Origin: an uncultured Shewanella sp.
GTDB lineage: Bacteria; Pseudomonadota; Gammaproteobacteria; Enterobacterales; Shewanellaceae
Assembly: GCF_947501665.1 (NCBI RefSeq)
Contig: NZ_CANMWS010000002.1
Coordinates: 1-64,000, forward strand
DNA length: 64,000 bases
Direction of reading: 5' to 3'
The translations under genes and the position numbers were made by a program. Position 1 is the first letter of the stretch. Each line of letters starts with the position of its first letter. Of the stretch, positions 9,069 to 17,711 are shown one piece after another. The notes below the pieces were generated by a model. That model was not told the DNA's origin. It saw only the letters and a program-made list of their open reading frames with translations, and did no database searches.

Positions 9069-10078
9069 CCATTTTAGTTACAGGTGGCGCAGGGTACATA
9101 GGCAGTCATACTGTTGTTGAATTATTAAACACAGGCCATGATGTTGTTATACTCGATAACTTAAGCAATGCCAGTGTCAATGCATTGTCTCGCGTTGAGC
9201 AAATTACACAAAAAAGCGTGACGTTTTATCAAGGTGATGTCCTCAATAAAGCTTTTTTACAAAAAGTTTTTACCGATCACATTATTCATTCTGTTATTCA
9301 CTTTGCAGGCCTCAAAGCAGTGGGTGAATCAGTTGAGCAACCTCTGCGCTATTATGACAATAATGTTACTGGTACGCTGACACTGTGCGAAGTCATGAAT
9401 GAGTTTAATGTCAAAAATTTAGTTTTTAGCTCATCTGCCACAGTTTATGGCGATCCTGCTACATTACCTATTACCGAACATTTTCCCACATCAGCAACAA
9501 ACCCCTATGGTCAATCTAAACTCATGGTTGAACATATTTTATCTGATTTATATCAAGCCGATAATACATGGAATATAGCAAGGTTACGTTACTTTAATCC
9601 TGTAGGGGCCCATGCCAGTGGGCTTATAGGCGAGGATCCAAATGATATACCCAATAACTTGATGCCATTCATTTCTCAAGTTGCAGTAGGCAAAAGAGAC
9701 GCCTTGAGTATCTTTGGTAATGATTATGACACCCATGACGGAACTGGAGTGCGTGATTATATTCATGTCGTTGATCTTGCTCTTGGTCATCTTAAAGCAT
9801 TGGAAAAGCTCAATACTCATCCCGGCCTCGTTACCTATAACTTAGGCACAGGTCAAGGCTATAGTGTGCTTGAAATGGTAAAGGCTTTTGAGCAAGCCTG
9901 TAATAAACCGATTCCCTTTCAAATGGTGGGAAGACGCTCGGGTGACATTGCTGCTTGCTATGCCGATCCGCAAAAAGCACGTGCAGAGCTTAACTGGCAA
10001 GCCAATCACACCCTCAATGATATGGTCATGAGTAGCTGGAAATGGCAATCGAACAATCCTAATGGATATTGCGATTAA
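9065..10078 (+). CDS. galE: UDP-glucose 4-epimerase
   Basis: The 337-aa short-chain dehydrogenase-type epimerase interconverts UDP-glucose and UDP-galactose. The NAD-binding motif GGAGYIGS is at the N terminus, the catalytic Ser/Tyr/Lys set appears as SSSATVYG and YGQSK, and the end has the family's GRRSGD motif. The length matches the family. It overlaps galU by four bases. Confidence 0.97.
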   Translation: MTILVTGGAGYIGSHTVVELLNTGHDVVILDNLSNASVNALSRVEQITQKSVTFYQGDVLNKAFLQKVFTDHIIHSVIHFAGLKAVGESVEQPLRYYDNNVTGTLTLCEVMNEFNVKNLVFSSSATVYGDPATLPITEHFPTSATNPYGQSKLMVEHILSDLYQADNTWNIARLRYFNPVGAHASGLIGEDPNDIPNNLMPFISQVAVGKRDALSIFGNDYDTHDGTGVRDYIHVVDLALGHLKALEKLNTHPGLVTYNLGTGQGYSVLEMVKAFEQACNKPIPFQMVGRRSGDIAACYADPQKARAELNWQANHTLNDMVMSSWKWQSNNPNGYCD

Positions 10079-10493
10079 TCTCATTACAAAAAACTTAAAT
10101 TGCAGTCGAGCCACGTATTTATCGACTGCATTGACTCAACGCACAAAAAACCACCAATAAGCATACTTTTCTATTTCACTTTATAAACATTTTCCAGCTT
10201 AAATTGTCTTATCATGCCGTATTCAGTGTTTGGGCTTACGCAATAAAAACGACTTTAATAGCCTTAAAAGTCAACTTGACGATTACAATTAAAGCAGTAA
10301 TCTCGCTTATACATCTTTAATTTAACATCGTATACAGTTTTATTGTCATTTCATACCATAAAAACTCGATGTGATTGACTTTCAATTTTATTTAGCCAAA
10401 AAAATGACATCAGAGTGCCAAATTTTAGTGGTTTTCTTGACTGAATTTTAGCGTTAATATATTGCAAACCCTGCTCCCATGAAGATACATTCG
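10079..10493. other. Intergenic region with one hairpin
   Basis: This is about 415 bases without a gene. It contains a perfect 9-bp hairpin just after galE (arms TGCAGTCGA at 10101-10109 and TCGACTGCA at 10122-10130, 12-base loop) with no following T tract, so it may be a weak or Rho-assisted terminator or an RNA-stabilising structure. The rest is AT-rich and probably holds the bactofilin promoter, which I cannot place. Confidence 0.4.
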
Positions 10494-10898
10494 ATGTTCA
10501 AAAAAAGCAAAACAGGCGGACTCACCTTTATCGCCCAAGGTACAAAATTAACAGGTGATATACAATTTACTGACGAAGCACTCGTGTCCGGCGAACTACA
10601 AGGTACGATTCAATCGACCAGTAACATTAATATTGAACTTGATGGTTATGTAGAAGGCGAGCTTCAGTGTGTAGAACTCAGAGTTTCGGGCAGTTTTAAG
10701 GGGAAATTAAACTGTAACAAGCTTAACATTACCAGTACTGGACGTGTCGACGGTGAGGTTAATTGTCAGTCAATGGAAATTTTTGAAGGCGGACAATTTA
10801 TTGGTATGCGGGTAAGAGAAAGTGCAGAACTTCTTTCAAATGCTTACTCTCAATCAGAGCCTGCCAAACAATTAGAAGAAAGTAGCCTAGTCAATTAA
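10494..10898 (+). CDS. Bactofilin (polymer-forming cytoskeletal protein)
   Basis: The 134-aa protein from the chosen start forms a right-handed beta-helix seen as repeated short strands with glycines (GTKLTGDIQF, GELQGTIQS, DGYVEGELQ, GSFKGKLNC, GRVDGEVNC). Bactofilins polymerise without nucleotides and organise cell-wall or polysaccharide machinery at the membrane. The chosen ATG gives the usual short MFKKSK leader. An ATG five codons earlier (10479) is also open; neither has a strong ribosome-binding site. The gene is a single transcription unit ended by a strong hairpin. Confidence 0.9.
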   Translation: MFKKSKTGGLTFIAQGTKLTGDIQFTDEALVSGELQGTIQSTSNINIELDGYVEGELQCVELRVSGSFKGKLNCNKLNITSTGRVDGEVNCQSMEIFEGGQFIGMRVRESAELLSNAYSQSEPAKQLEESSLVN

Positions 10899-10941
10899 GG
10901 GGCTCTAATTAACAATACCAAGCCACTTGAAGCGACTCAAG

Positions 10942-10972
10942 TATCAGGCTAACTGGTTAAGTTAGCCTGATA
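10942..10972. terminator. Strong hairpin between convergent genes
   Basis: A perfect 13-bp stem TATCAGGCTAACT / AGTTAGCCTGATA with a 5-base loop lies between the bactofilin gene and the convergent DUF2982 gene. The T tract is weak on both sides, but the stem and position suggest a shared terminator. Confidence 0.6.
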
Positions 10973-10999
10973 TCATCCTTCAAATTTTTAACCGCGCCT

Positions 11000-11656
11000 T
11001 TAATCGATTAAACAATCTTTTTTATACTCTTTGAGTAAACGCACGAACGCCTCCCCTTCTCTATCCAAGCTATCAAAAGGAATAAATAAGTGATATCCTA
11101 GGTATTTATTTAACATTAAACTTCGATGCCCAAACATCGCTAGCACCCCTTTATAACGTTCATTGTTCACTTCTAATGGCGTAAACTCAGCACCTAAATA
11201 TGTCTCTAATGTAGCAATGTCTTCATCTTGTGCTGAAGCGGTCATTAATAAAGGACGTTGCTCTGTCAGCAAGCCCGTCGCTAATCGAGGTGAAATAGTA
11301 TCCAGTATCGGATTAATTGATTTTACCTTTAACCCTACATAAGGCAAAGCTATCCATTCTCCATTGTGGTGTACATTTGGAATATCAATACGTTGAATAT
11401 TGCGCCAATCTAACCTCACCTCACCTCGACGGTGAAAATAACATAAACCTTGCTGACTCAGAGACACTGTCGTATGGGGCTCAAGTTGCTTGGCCGCACC
11501 TAAAATGGCCACAATCATACCAACAGAAAAAAATACCAACCCGATAGCAAAATTGTCTTTACTGATCAGAAATAAACTGATCCCAATAATTAATGCAATA
11601 CAACCAACCAAAGTTAGCGTGATCCCATTACGCTTTGAAAGTGGATGAATATTCAT
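11000..11656 (-). CDS. DUF2982 membrane protein
   Basis: The 218-aa protein has two adjacent N-terminal membrane helices (residues about 13-32 and 36-55) followed by a soluble domain of about 160 residues. That domain contains a PH-like region (VSLSQQGLCYFHRRGEVRLDWRNIQRIDIP). It resembles the DUF2982 family found in Shewanella and relatives, whose function is unknown. The soluble part is probably cytoplasmic. The gene is monocistronic and converges on the bactofilin gene. Confidence 0.7.
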   Translation of the reverse strand: MNIHPLSKRNGITLTLVGCIALIIGISLFLISKDNFAIGLVFFSVGMIVAILGAAKQLEPHTTVSLSQQGLCYFHRRGEVRLDWRNIQRIDIPNVHHNGEWIALPYVGLKVKSINPILDTISPRLATGLLTEQRPLLMTASAQDEDIATLETYLGAEFTPLEVNNERYKGVLAMFGHRSLMLNKYLGYHLFIPFDSLDREGEAFVRLLKEYKKDCLID

Positions 11657-12044
11657 ATTTGTTTAACCCAGCCGCTAGACCCTTTCATTTTTCGCTTCAT
11701 TATACGCATTTACACACTTTATACCCGTGATACTTCAACGTCCTGAATCGCTATCGATGTTAATTTTTCACTTTCTTTGAAAAAACCACAAATTGTAAAT
11801 CTTTCAACTTAATCATAAAAAATAATAACGTTTAACAAATTCAAAGATCTCTCATCAACAAACTGAAATTAATGATAAATATGATTACCTCGACGATAAG
11901 AGACCAAAATGTAAACAATAAAATATACAAAAGTCGTATTTGAATCACATTTTTATCTTTTCTATAAAATACATTTCTCCTATATACTACTGCCCAATAA
12001 AAAAAACACTTAACATACTGTCAGCATTAACGATTGAGACACAA

Positions 12045-13511
12045 ATGAAATTTAAATTATTATCAGGGATCCTACTTTTAAGTATTAATTCTGTGCAAGC
12101 TGCATGGTGGGTTGAGCCAGACGATCTGGCCCTAAGAGCCGATATTCAACTCTTAGCCGACACAGGGATTATTCTTCAGCCCGTTACCACTTATCCTCTT
12201 ATGTGGGCAGGCTTAAAACAAGACATGGATAAAGCCGACGTGAACACACTCACTGCTCGGCAAATGGCAGCATATGAACGTGTCACTCAAGCTTATAACA
12301 AAGACAATAAAGCTGTCGATACAAGTATCGAAATTGCTGCCGCTTCTGACACCACCCGCTTTATTGGATTTGGTCAAGATTACCGTGATAAAGGCCAATT
12401 AACCGTTAACGCTGATGTCACTAAAGATTGGTTTAGCGGTCGATTATCAGCCAGTTATCATGTCGACCCTATTGATGGCAACAGTGCTCGCTTAGATAAT
12501 AGCTTTGCTGCTGTCATGCTAGGTAATTGGATTGTTAGTGCTGGCGTCCAGCAAATGTATTGGGGACCGGGTTGGGATACAGCTCTCCTTCAAACAACCA
12601 ACGCACGACCCATGCCAGGCATTAGTTTGACGCGTAATAACAGTAACGCCCTTGAAACACCTTGGCTTAATTGGATTGGTCCTTGGACTTATACCGCCAG
12701 CTTTAGTCAAATGGAAAGCGATCGATATATCTCTGATACAAAGCTTTGGCGCACTCGAGCCACACTAAGACCTATTTCTAAATTAGAAGTGGGCTTTTCC
12801 TGGGCGATGCAATGGGGTGGTGAAGGCTATGGTAATAGTTTCAGTGATTGGTGGGACGGACTATCCAATGGCGGACAAAATGAAAATGATTTAGATAATG
12901 GTCAGGAAAACATGCTGGCCGGTTATGATTTTCGTTGGTCAGATACCGCCTATGGTATTCCCTATGGGATCTATTTTGAGCGTATCCACGAAGATTTCCA
13001 TACTGAAAAAGTGAAACTCATTAACGCTTCCAATATGGGCGGCGTCGATGTATTCATTAGCCAATTAAACACACGTTTTTTCCTAGAGTACACAGATACA
13101 AAAGTCGCCTGTGGCGTAGACGCTAATGCTTATAACTGTATGTATGAGCATGGCTTCTATCAAGATGGTTACCGTTATTATGACAGAAGCATCGGCAGTA
13201 CCTATGACAATGACTCTGAAACCTTAGTCTTTGGTGCCATTACTCAACTAGGTAACGATCAAAATATTACCAATAAACTGCGCTGGTTAAGGTTAAATGT
13301 TGACGGTATTGATACAACACGTCCAGATGGAGGAAATAAAGTGTCACCGGATCAATACGAGCGTATGTATCAATTTGATACCAGTTACCATAGACCGTTT
13401 TATAAAGGTACCCTTAAAGTCGGTGGTACCATTGGATACAGTCAATATGTCACCACTGGTGGCAATGATTGGGACAGTACAATCTACGCCGGTTGGGGAC
13501 GTAGTTTCTAA
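12045..13511 (+). CDS. Wzi-like capsule assembly outer-membrane protein
   Basis: The 488-aa protein resembles the Wzi family of outer-membrane beta-barrels that anchor or organise capsular polysaccharide at the cell surface. The chosen ATG gives a clean signal peptide (KLLSGILLLSINSVQA, cleavage before AWW). The frame is open 35 codons further upstream, but that extension would bury the signal. The mature part is rich in alternating aromatic and polar strands and ends with the aromatic residue typical of barrels (WGRSF). It lies at the edge of the polysaccharide locus, next to its probable regulator. Confidence 0.8.
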   Translation: MKFKLLSGILLLSINSVQAAWWVEPDDLALRADIQLLADTGIILQPVTTYPLMWAGLKQDMDKADVNTLTARQMAAYERVTQAYNKDNKAVDTSIEIAAASDTTRFIGFGQDYRDKGQLTVNADVTKDWFSGRLSASYHVDPIDGNSARLDNSFAAVMLGNWIVSAGVQQMYWGPGWDTALLQTTNARPMPGISLTRNNSNALETPWLNWIGPWTYTASFSQMESDRYISDTKLWRTRATLRPISKLEVGFSWAMQWGGEGYGNSFSDWWDGLSNGGQNENDLDNGQENMLAGYDFRWSDTAYGIPYGIYFERIHEDFHTEKVKLINASNMGGVDVFISQLNTRFFLEYTDTKVACGVDANAYNCMYEHGFYQDGYRYYDRSIGSTYDNDSETLVFGAITQLGNDQNITNKLRWLRLNVDGIDTTRPDGGNKVSPDQYERMYQFDTSYHRPFYKGTLKVGGTIGYSQYVTTGGNDWDSTIYAGWGRSF

Positions 13512-13558
13512 TATGCCCTTTTAAAATCAGCTATACATTGAAAAATATGCCTATTAAC

Positions 13559-13605
13559 ATAACCCCTGACCTACATCATCATTAATGGCAGGGGTTATTT
13601 TTTTG
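13559..13605 (+). terminator. Rho-independent terminator after the wzi-like gene
   Basis: The stem ATAACCCCTG / CAGGGGTTAT with a 20-base loop is followed by seven T residues on the plus strand. Its 3' arm overlaps the last codons of the convergent sigma54 regulator gene. Confidence 0.8.
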
Positions 13606-15054
13606 TTCATCCCACATTTGTTTTTTTCGATAAATCGTCGAGGCGCTGATCTCTAATAATGCAGCAGCTTTGGGCACATTACCATCACACAAAGCAACTG
13701 CAGCTTCAATAGTGCGCTTTTCTGATACCCATAAAGGTTGCACCTGATGGTCACCTTTTGCATGTGAGTCAGTCTGTTCATCAATTGACAACAAGGTGAG
13801 GTTTGACTCAAGACTGTTCTTCATGTCAAGTCGAGTTAACGGCTTTATTCCACGCTCAACTAATGATTGTTTCACCTGTGAAAGCTCACAGGGTAACATG
13901 GTTTCATCAATTAAGCTTCCTTGATTTAATACTACCATTTGCCTTATCACATTCTGTAACTGCCTGATATTACCTGGCCAATCATACTCTTTAAATAAAC
14001 TTTCAACATCTGGTGTAAAGCCTCTAAAACACTTACCTTCTTCATTATTATACTCTTTTATAAAATGATTCGAGATCAACGTCACATCGTCTCCTCTCTC
14101 ACGCAAAGGAGGTAAATCAATAGGAATAACATGTAAACGATAAAATAAATCCTCTCGAAAACGACCCGCTTTAACTTCTTCCCAAGGCACTCGATTCGTT
14201 GCACTGACAAAACGCACATCCACCACTTCTTCCTTGACTCCACCTACACGCTGAAACACCCCCGTTTGAATAAAACGTAACAGCTTACTTTGTAACTCTA
14301 AATCCATTTCACAAATTTCATCTAAAAAAAGCGTCCCTTTATGCGCACGACTGGCCGCGCCATCTCTATGAGATATTGCCCCCGTAAAAGCGCCTTTCCT
14401 ATGCCCAAAAATTTCACTTTCCATTAGATCTTTTGGAATGGAAGCACAATTTAATGCCACAAAAGCTTCATTTTTACGATGACCTGCTTGATGGACTGCT
14501 TGAGCACACACTTCCTTACCCGTACCACTCTCACCAATGATAAAAACCGATGCTTTACTATTGGCCACATTACCAATGGTACGATAAACCGCTTGCATCA
14601 AAAGAGAGTCACCAATAAAGCCCATATAATGCACCTTTGGTAAACTATTTTCATAGGTCGACACTAAATTAATCAACTGACGATGTTCAAGGGCATGGCG
14701 AACAATAAAAGATAAACGCTTTGCATCAAAGGGTTTAATAAGAAAATCAAATGCTCCTGCTTTCATCGCTTCAACAGCAAGATCGACTGTGGCATGGGCA
14801 GTTATCATAATGACAGTGATATGTTCATACTGCTCACGCACATGCGTTAAAATATCCATCCCTGACATATCAGGTAACTGAATGTCTAACACCAATAAAT
14901 CTGGTTGCCATTGCTCAAGCTCATGTAATGCATCGCTGCCATAATTCACATGAGTCACTCTGGCGCCTTCAGCCTTCAAATATTCAGTATAAAGTGCACC
15001 TAAAGACATACTATCTTCAATCAATAATGCGCTAAACGATTCTTTCACATCCAT
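13582..15054 (-). CDS. LuxO/SypG-type sigma54-dependent response regulator
   Basis: The 490-aa protein has a receiver domain (8-125, phospho-acceptor Asp57 in VLDIQLPDMSG), an AAA+ domain (about 145-380) and a C-terminal Fis-type helix-turn-helix (AAALLEISASTIYRKKQMW). Walker A is GESGTGKE, and the GAFTGA loop is intact, so it should activate RNA polymerase with sigma54. The central domain closely follows Vibrio LuxO (YRTI...SKASVFI.GESGTGKEVCA, LDEICEMDLELQSKLLRFIQTG). LuxO and its paralogue SypG control quorum-sensing RNAs and symbiosis polysaccharide. It lies 32 bases after an Hpt gene and next to polysaccharide genes, so regulation of that locus is the likely role. Confidence 0.88.
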   Translation of the reverse strand: MDVKESFSALLIEDSMSLGALYTEYLKAEGARVTHVNYGSDALHELEQWQPDLLVLDIQLPDMSGMDILTHVREQYEHITVIMITAHATVDLAVEAMKAGAFDFLIKPFDAKRLSFIVRHALEHRQLINLVSTYENSLPKVHYMGFIGDSLLMQAVYRTIGNVANSKASVFIIGESGTGKEVCAQAVHQAGHRKNEAFVALNCASIPKDLMESEIFGHRKGAFTGAISHRDGAASRAHKGTLFLDEICEMDLELQSKLLRFIQTGVFQRVGGVKEEVVDVRFVSATNRVPWEEVKAGRFREDLFYRLHVIPIDLPPLRERGDDVTLISNHFIKEYNNEEGKCFRGFTPDVESLFKEYDWPGNIRQLQNVIRQMVVLNQGSLIDETMLPCELSQVKQSLVERGIKPLTRLDMKNSLESNLTLLSIDEQTDSHAKGDHQVQPLWVSEKRTIEAAVALCDGNVPKAAALLEISASTIYRKKQMWDEQKNNPCH

Positions 15055-15086
15055 ATTAGTACCTAAATTTAATAGTATGCTTCAAC

Positions 15087-15509
15087 TTATTTATTCATAA
15101 AACGCTGTGTAAGTTGATTTATTGTCATTAACCCCAATTCATTAACCTTGGCCAACTGAGCTGAAACCAATCCAACATTTTGCTCAATAGCCACTTTTTC
15201 TAATTGCTTTACAGCTTCAAATAATACAGAGGCACCAAAACTGCCTGCACAACTTTTTAAAGTATGTGCTTGAAGCGCTATTCCATTAAAATTAATATTG
15301 CTATGCTCAGTGGGATTCAAAGACTCTGTTGAAAAAACCATGTTATTTAATATCTCAAGTCTATCTCTCAATTCGGTTAAAAAAACCTGCAGCATCTTGG
15401 ACATAGATGCTGAACCAACCATATCAACAAGTTCAGATAGAATATGCTCATCTAGCACGGATTCATCACTAATAGGGAGTACAAATGACTTATCATTAAA
15501 GCGGCTCAT
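15087..15509 (-). CDS. Hpt-domain phosphotransfer protein (LuxU-like role)
   Basis: The 140-aa protein is a single histidine phosphotransfer domain. The phospho-acceptor His82 is in AHTLKSCAGSFGA, the classic Hpt motif. It should pass phosphate from a hybrid sensor kinase, not present here, to the response regulator encoded 32 bases downstream. This Hpt-regulator pair mirrors LuxU-LuxO, with the Hpt gene first instead of second. The sequence outside the motif is not closely LuxU-like. Confidence 0.85.
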   Translation of the reverse strand: MSRFNDKSFVLPISDESVLDEHILSELVDMVGSASMSKMLQVFLTELRDRLEILNNMVFSTESLNPTEHSNINFNGIALQAHTLKSCAGSFGASVLFEAVKQLEKVAIEQNVGLVSAQLAKVNELGLMTINQLTQRFMNK

Positions 15510-15765
15510 AATAGTAATATCTCATCTAAGGCTAATATTAAGTTTAGCTGTTTTTGGCTCTTTCAATACGATGAAAGGTAATCCTCTAAATTACAAAATA
15601 AAAAACGGTATTATTCCATCAAAGGTTCAATCAAATCTCGAAGTTGGCATATTTCACCTACACTATAAAAACAGCAAGCGATAAACGTGATATTGAAGTA
15701 ATACCTTAAAATCAGCCAAGGTGATGAGCTCTTCTAAACAAAGGAATGAATATAGGTCGCTTTAT

Positions 15766-17283
15766 ATGTGTGGAATATTTATAAGTAATGATCCCAGTAT
15801 TACCAAAGATAAATTAAACATCATTGATAAAACATTAGCTTTTCGTGGTCCTGACTGTTCTTCAGGACTCATCGCATTTCATAACTGGAAAGCTTACCAT
15901 TCAAGGTTATCAATCATTGATCTTGACAGTGGTGTTAATCAACCCGTACTTGATCATTTTGGCGGTATGCTCATTTTTAATGGAGAAATCCTCAATTATC
16001 GTGAACTAGGACATAAATATTTCGACCAATATTATCAAAGTGACACGCTATTACTCAGTGATTTAATCGCTCAACACAAACTCAATATTAACGAGCTCGA
16101 TGGTTTTTTTGCCTTTGTCTATATCAATCAACAAGGTGAAATGACACATTGTGTTCGAGATAAATTTGGCGTAAAACCGCTGTTTATATTTAAACGGCAA
16201 GAATATATCACCATCGCCTCTGAACCTAATACATTAAAAACACTCTTTCAACTTGATATCAACCCTGCTGCAATCGAAGAGTATAAAACGGTTAGAGCGC
16301 CATTATTTAGTGGATCTTTCTTTAAGAATATCACTCAAGTTCCACCCGGAACATGCTTGATAAAAGGAGCATACTTTAATCCGTTAGATTATCTCGATGG
16401 TGAGTACAGAGAAGTCACTGAGTTTGAACTCAAAACAGCAGTATTAGCAGGAATAAAATCAAGAATGGTAGCAGATGCAAAAATAGGTTTATTACTTAGC
16501 CGAGGTGTCGATAGCCATTTATTAAAAGAATTCGGTGAATTTAACCAATATTATAGCATTGGCTTTAGTGGCGATGATGATATTGAATACCTTAAATCAG
16601 AGCATATTCACAATTTAACAATCCATGAATGTCAAAATGAAGAATATCGAGAGGAATTCAACATCTTACTGCAGCTCAGAGGGGAACCCATGTCAGTGCC
16701 CAATGAGGTTCTACTCGCAAAAATAGCCCGTCGAGCAAAAAAAGATGGAATGAAAGTATTATTGTCGGGGGAAGGCGCAGATGAATTCTTTGGTGGTTAT
16801 GACAGAGTGTACCAATGGGCCTATAACTCACCCACCTTTGATATCGACAAATTTATTGCACTATATTGTTATTCAATTCCCGACAAAAACAGTTTATTTT
16901 ATCAAAATATCACCGAATTATTTAACAAGCATTCTTTTCCCAGTACCTTTGAAGCAGTAAGATGGTTTTTCATCCGTTATCACCTACCGATATTATTTCG
17001 TCGATTAGATTTCTCACTCATGGCAGCAGGTATTGAAGGCCGAGAGCCATTAGCCAATATTCACACATTTACACTAGCTGCAAAAATATCTCCAGAGGTA
17101 TTAATGGGAAAACAATTGGGCAAGATGCCTTTAAGAAACCTTATTGCGCCACTAAAAGGATCTGAATTTGCCTTTGAAAATAAAATTGGTTTCCCCGTTG
17201 ATCTCACTGCCATTTTTAAACAAACAAAACATAAACAATCCTATCAAATTTGGTTTGAAGAAAACTTAAAGGTATTAAAATGA
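15766..17283 (+). CDS. AsnB-like glutamine amidotransferase (asparagine synthase family)
   Basis: The 505-aa protein has an N-terminal class II glutaminase domain and a C-terminal synthetase domain. The start is fixed by MCGIF, since Cys2 must become the N-terminal nucleophile; AGG lies 9 bases upstream. The frame is open from a GTG at 15721. Glutaminase residues YHSRLSIIDL and NGEI are kept, and the synthetase motif SGEGADEFFGGYDR is present. The PP-loop reads SRGVDS instead of SGGxDS. In polysaccharide loci such enzymes often amidate sugar acids, the probable job here. It overlaps the tagD-like gene by four bases. Confidence 0.85.
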   Translation: MCGIFISNDPSITKDKLNIIDKTLAFRGPDCSSGLIAFHNWKAYHSRLSIIDLDSGVNQPVLDHFGGMLIFNGEILNYRELGHKYFDQYYQSDTLLLSDLIAQHKLNINELDGFFAFVYINQQGEMTHCVRDKFGVKPLFIFKRQEYITIASEPNTLKTLFQLDINPAAIEEYKTVRAPLFSGSFFKNITQVPPGTCLIKGAYFNPLDYLDGEYREVTEFELKTAVLAGIKSRMVADAKIGLLLSRGVDSHLLKEFGEFNQYYSIGFSGDDDIEYLKSEHIHNLTIHECQNEEYREEFNILLQLRGEPMSVPNEVLLAKIARRAKKDGMKVLLSGEGADEFFGGYDRVYQWAYNSPTFDIDKFIALYCYSIPDKNSLFYQNITELFNKHSFPSTFEAVRWFFIRYHLPILFRRLDFSLMAAGIEGREPLANIHTFTLAAKISPEVLMGKQLGKMPLRNLIAPLKGSEFAFENKIGFPVDLTAIFKQTKHKQSYQIWFEENLKVLK

Positions 17284-17708
17284 TCATAGGTTATACAAGT
17301 GGAGTATATGATTTATTCCATGTTGGACACGTGAATTTATTAAGAAATGCCAAAGCCGTATGCGATAAATTAATCGTAGGCGTCACCATAGATGAACTTG
17401 TCATGTATAAAGGAAAAACATCTGTTATTCCCTATCATGAGCGCATTGAAGTCGTCAGGGCTTGTAAATATGTTGATGTTGCTATTCCGCAAAAAAATAT
17501 GGACAAGGTCTCTGCCGCGAAAAAAAATCAAGCTCAATATCTATTTGTCGGAGATGATTGGTACGACACACCCAAATGGCAAGAATTTGAAACGCAATTA
17601 GCTTCAGTCAATTGCAGAGTTATTTATTTTCCATATACACAAGGTACATCAAGTACCTTGATCAATAGAACATTAATGGATTTAAGAAGCGATAAAACGG
17701 AGGAATAA
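17280..17708 (+). CDS. tagD: Glycerol-3-phosphate cytidylyltransferase (TagD-like)
   Basis: The 142-aa enzyme should join CTP and glycerol-3-phosphate to give CDP-glycerol. The HxGH nucleotidyltransferase motif appears as YDLFHVGHVNLL, followed by VGVTIDELV. The C-terminal signature equivalent to RTEGISTT reads TQGTSSTLI. The length is close to that of Bacillus TagD. The neighbouring TagB/TagF-like gene at 32180 would use the product, so the locus probably adds glycerol phosphate to its polymer. It is translationally coupled to the AsnB-like gene. Confidence 0.88.
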   Translation: MIIGYTSGVYDLFHVGHVNLLRNAKAVCDKLIVGVTIDELVMYKGKTSVIPYHERIEVVRACKYVDVAIPQKNMDKVSAAKKNQAQYLFVGDDWYDTPKWQEFETQLASVNCRVIYFPYTQGTSSTLINRTLMDLRSDKTEE

Positions 17709-17711
17709 CGT

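Noticed and set aside
15510..15765. Possible sigma54 promoter before the AsnB-like gene (TGGCATATTTCACC)
   Set aside because: The -24 part fits, but the -12 part has CT instead of GC at the right spacing. No acceptable site was found before the Wzi-like, AsnB-like or REC-PP2C genes by eye.
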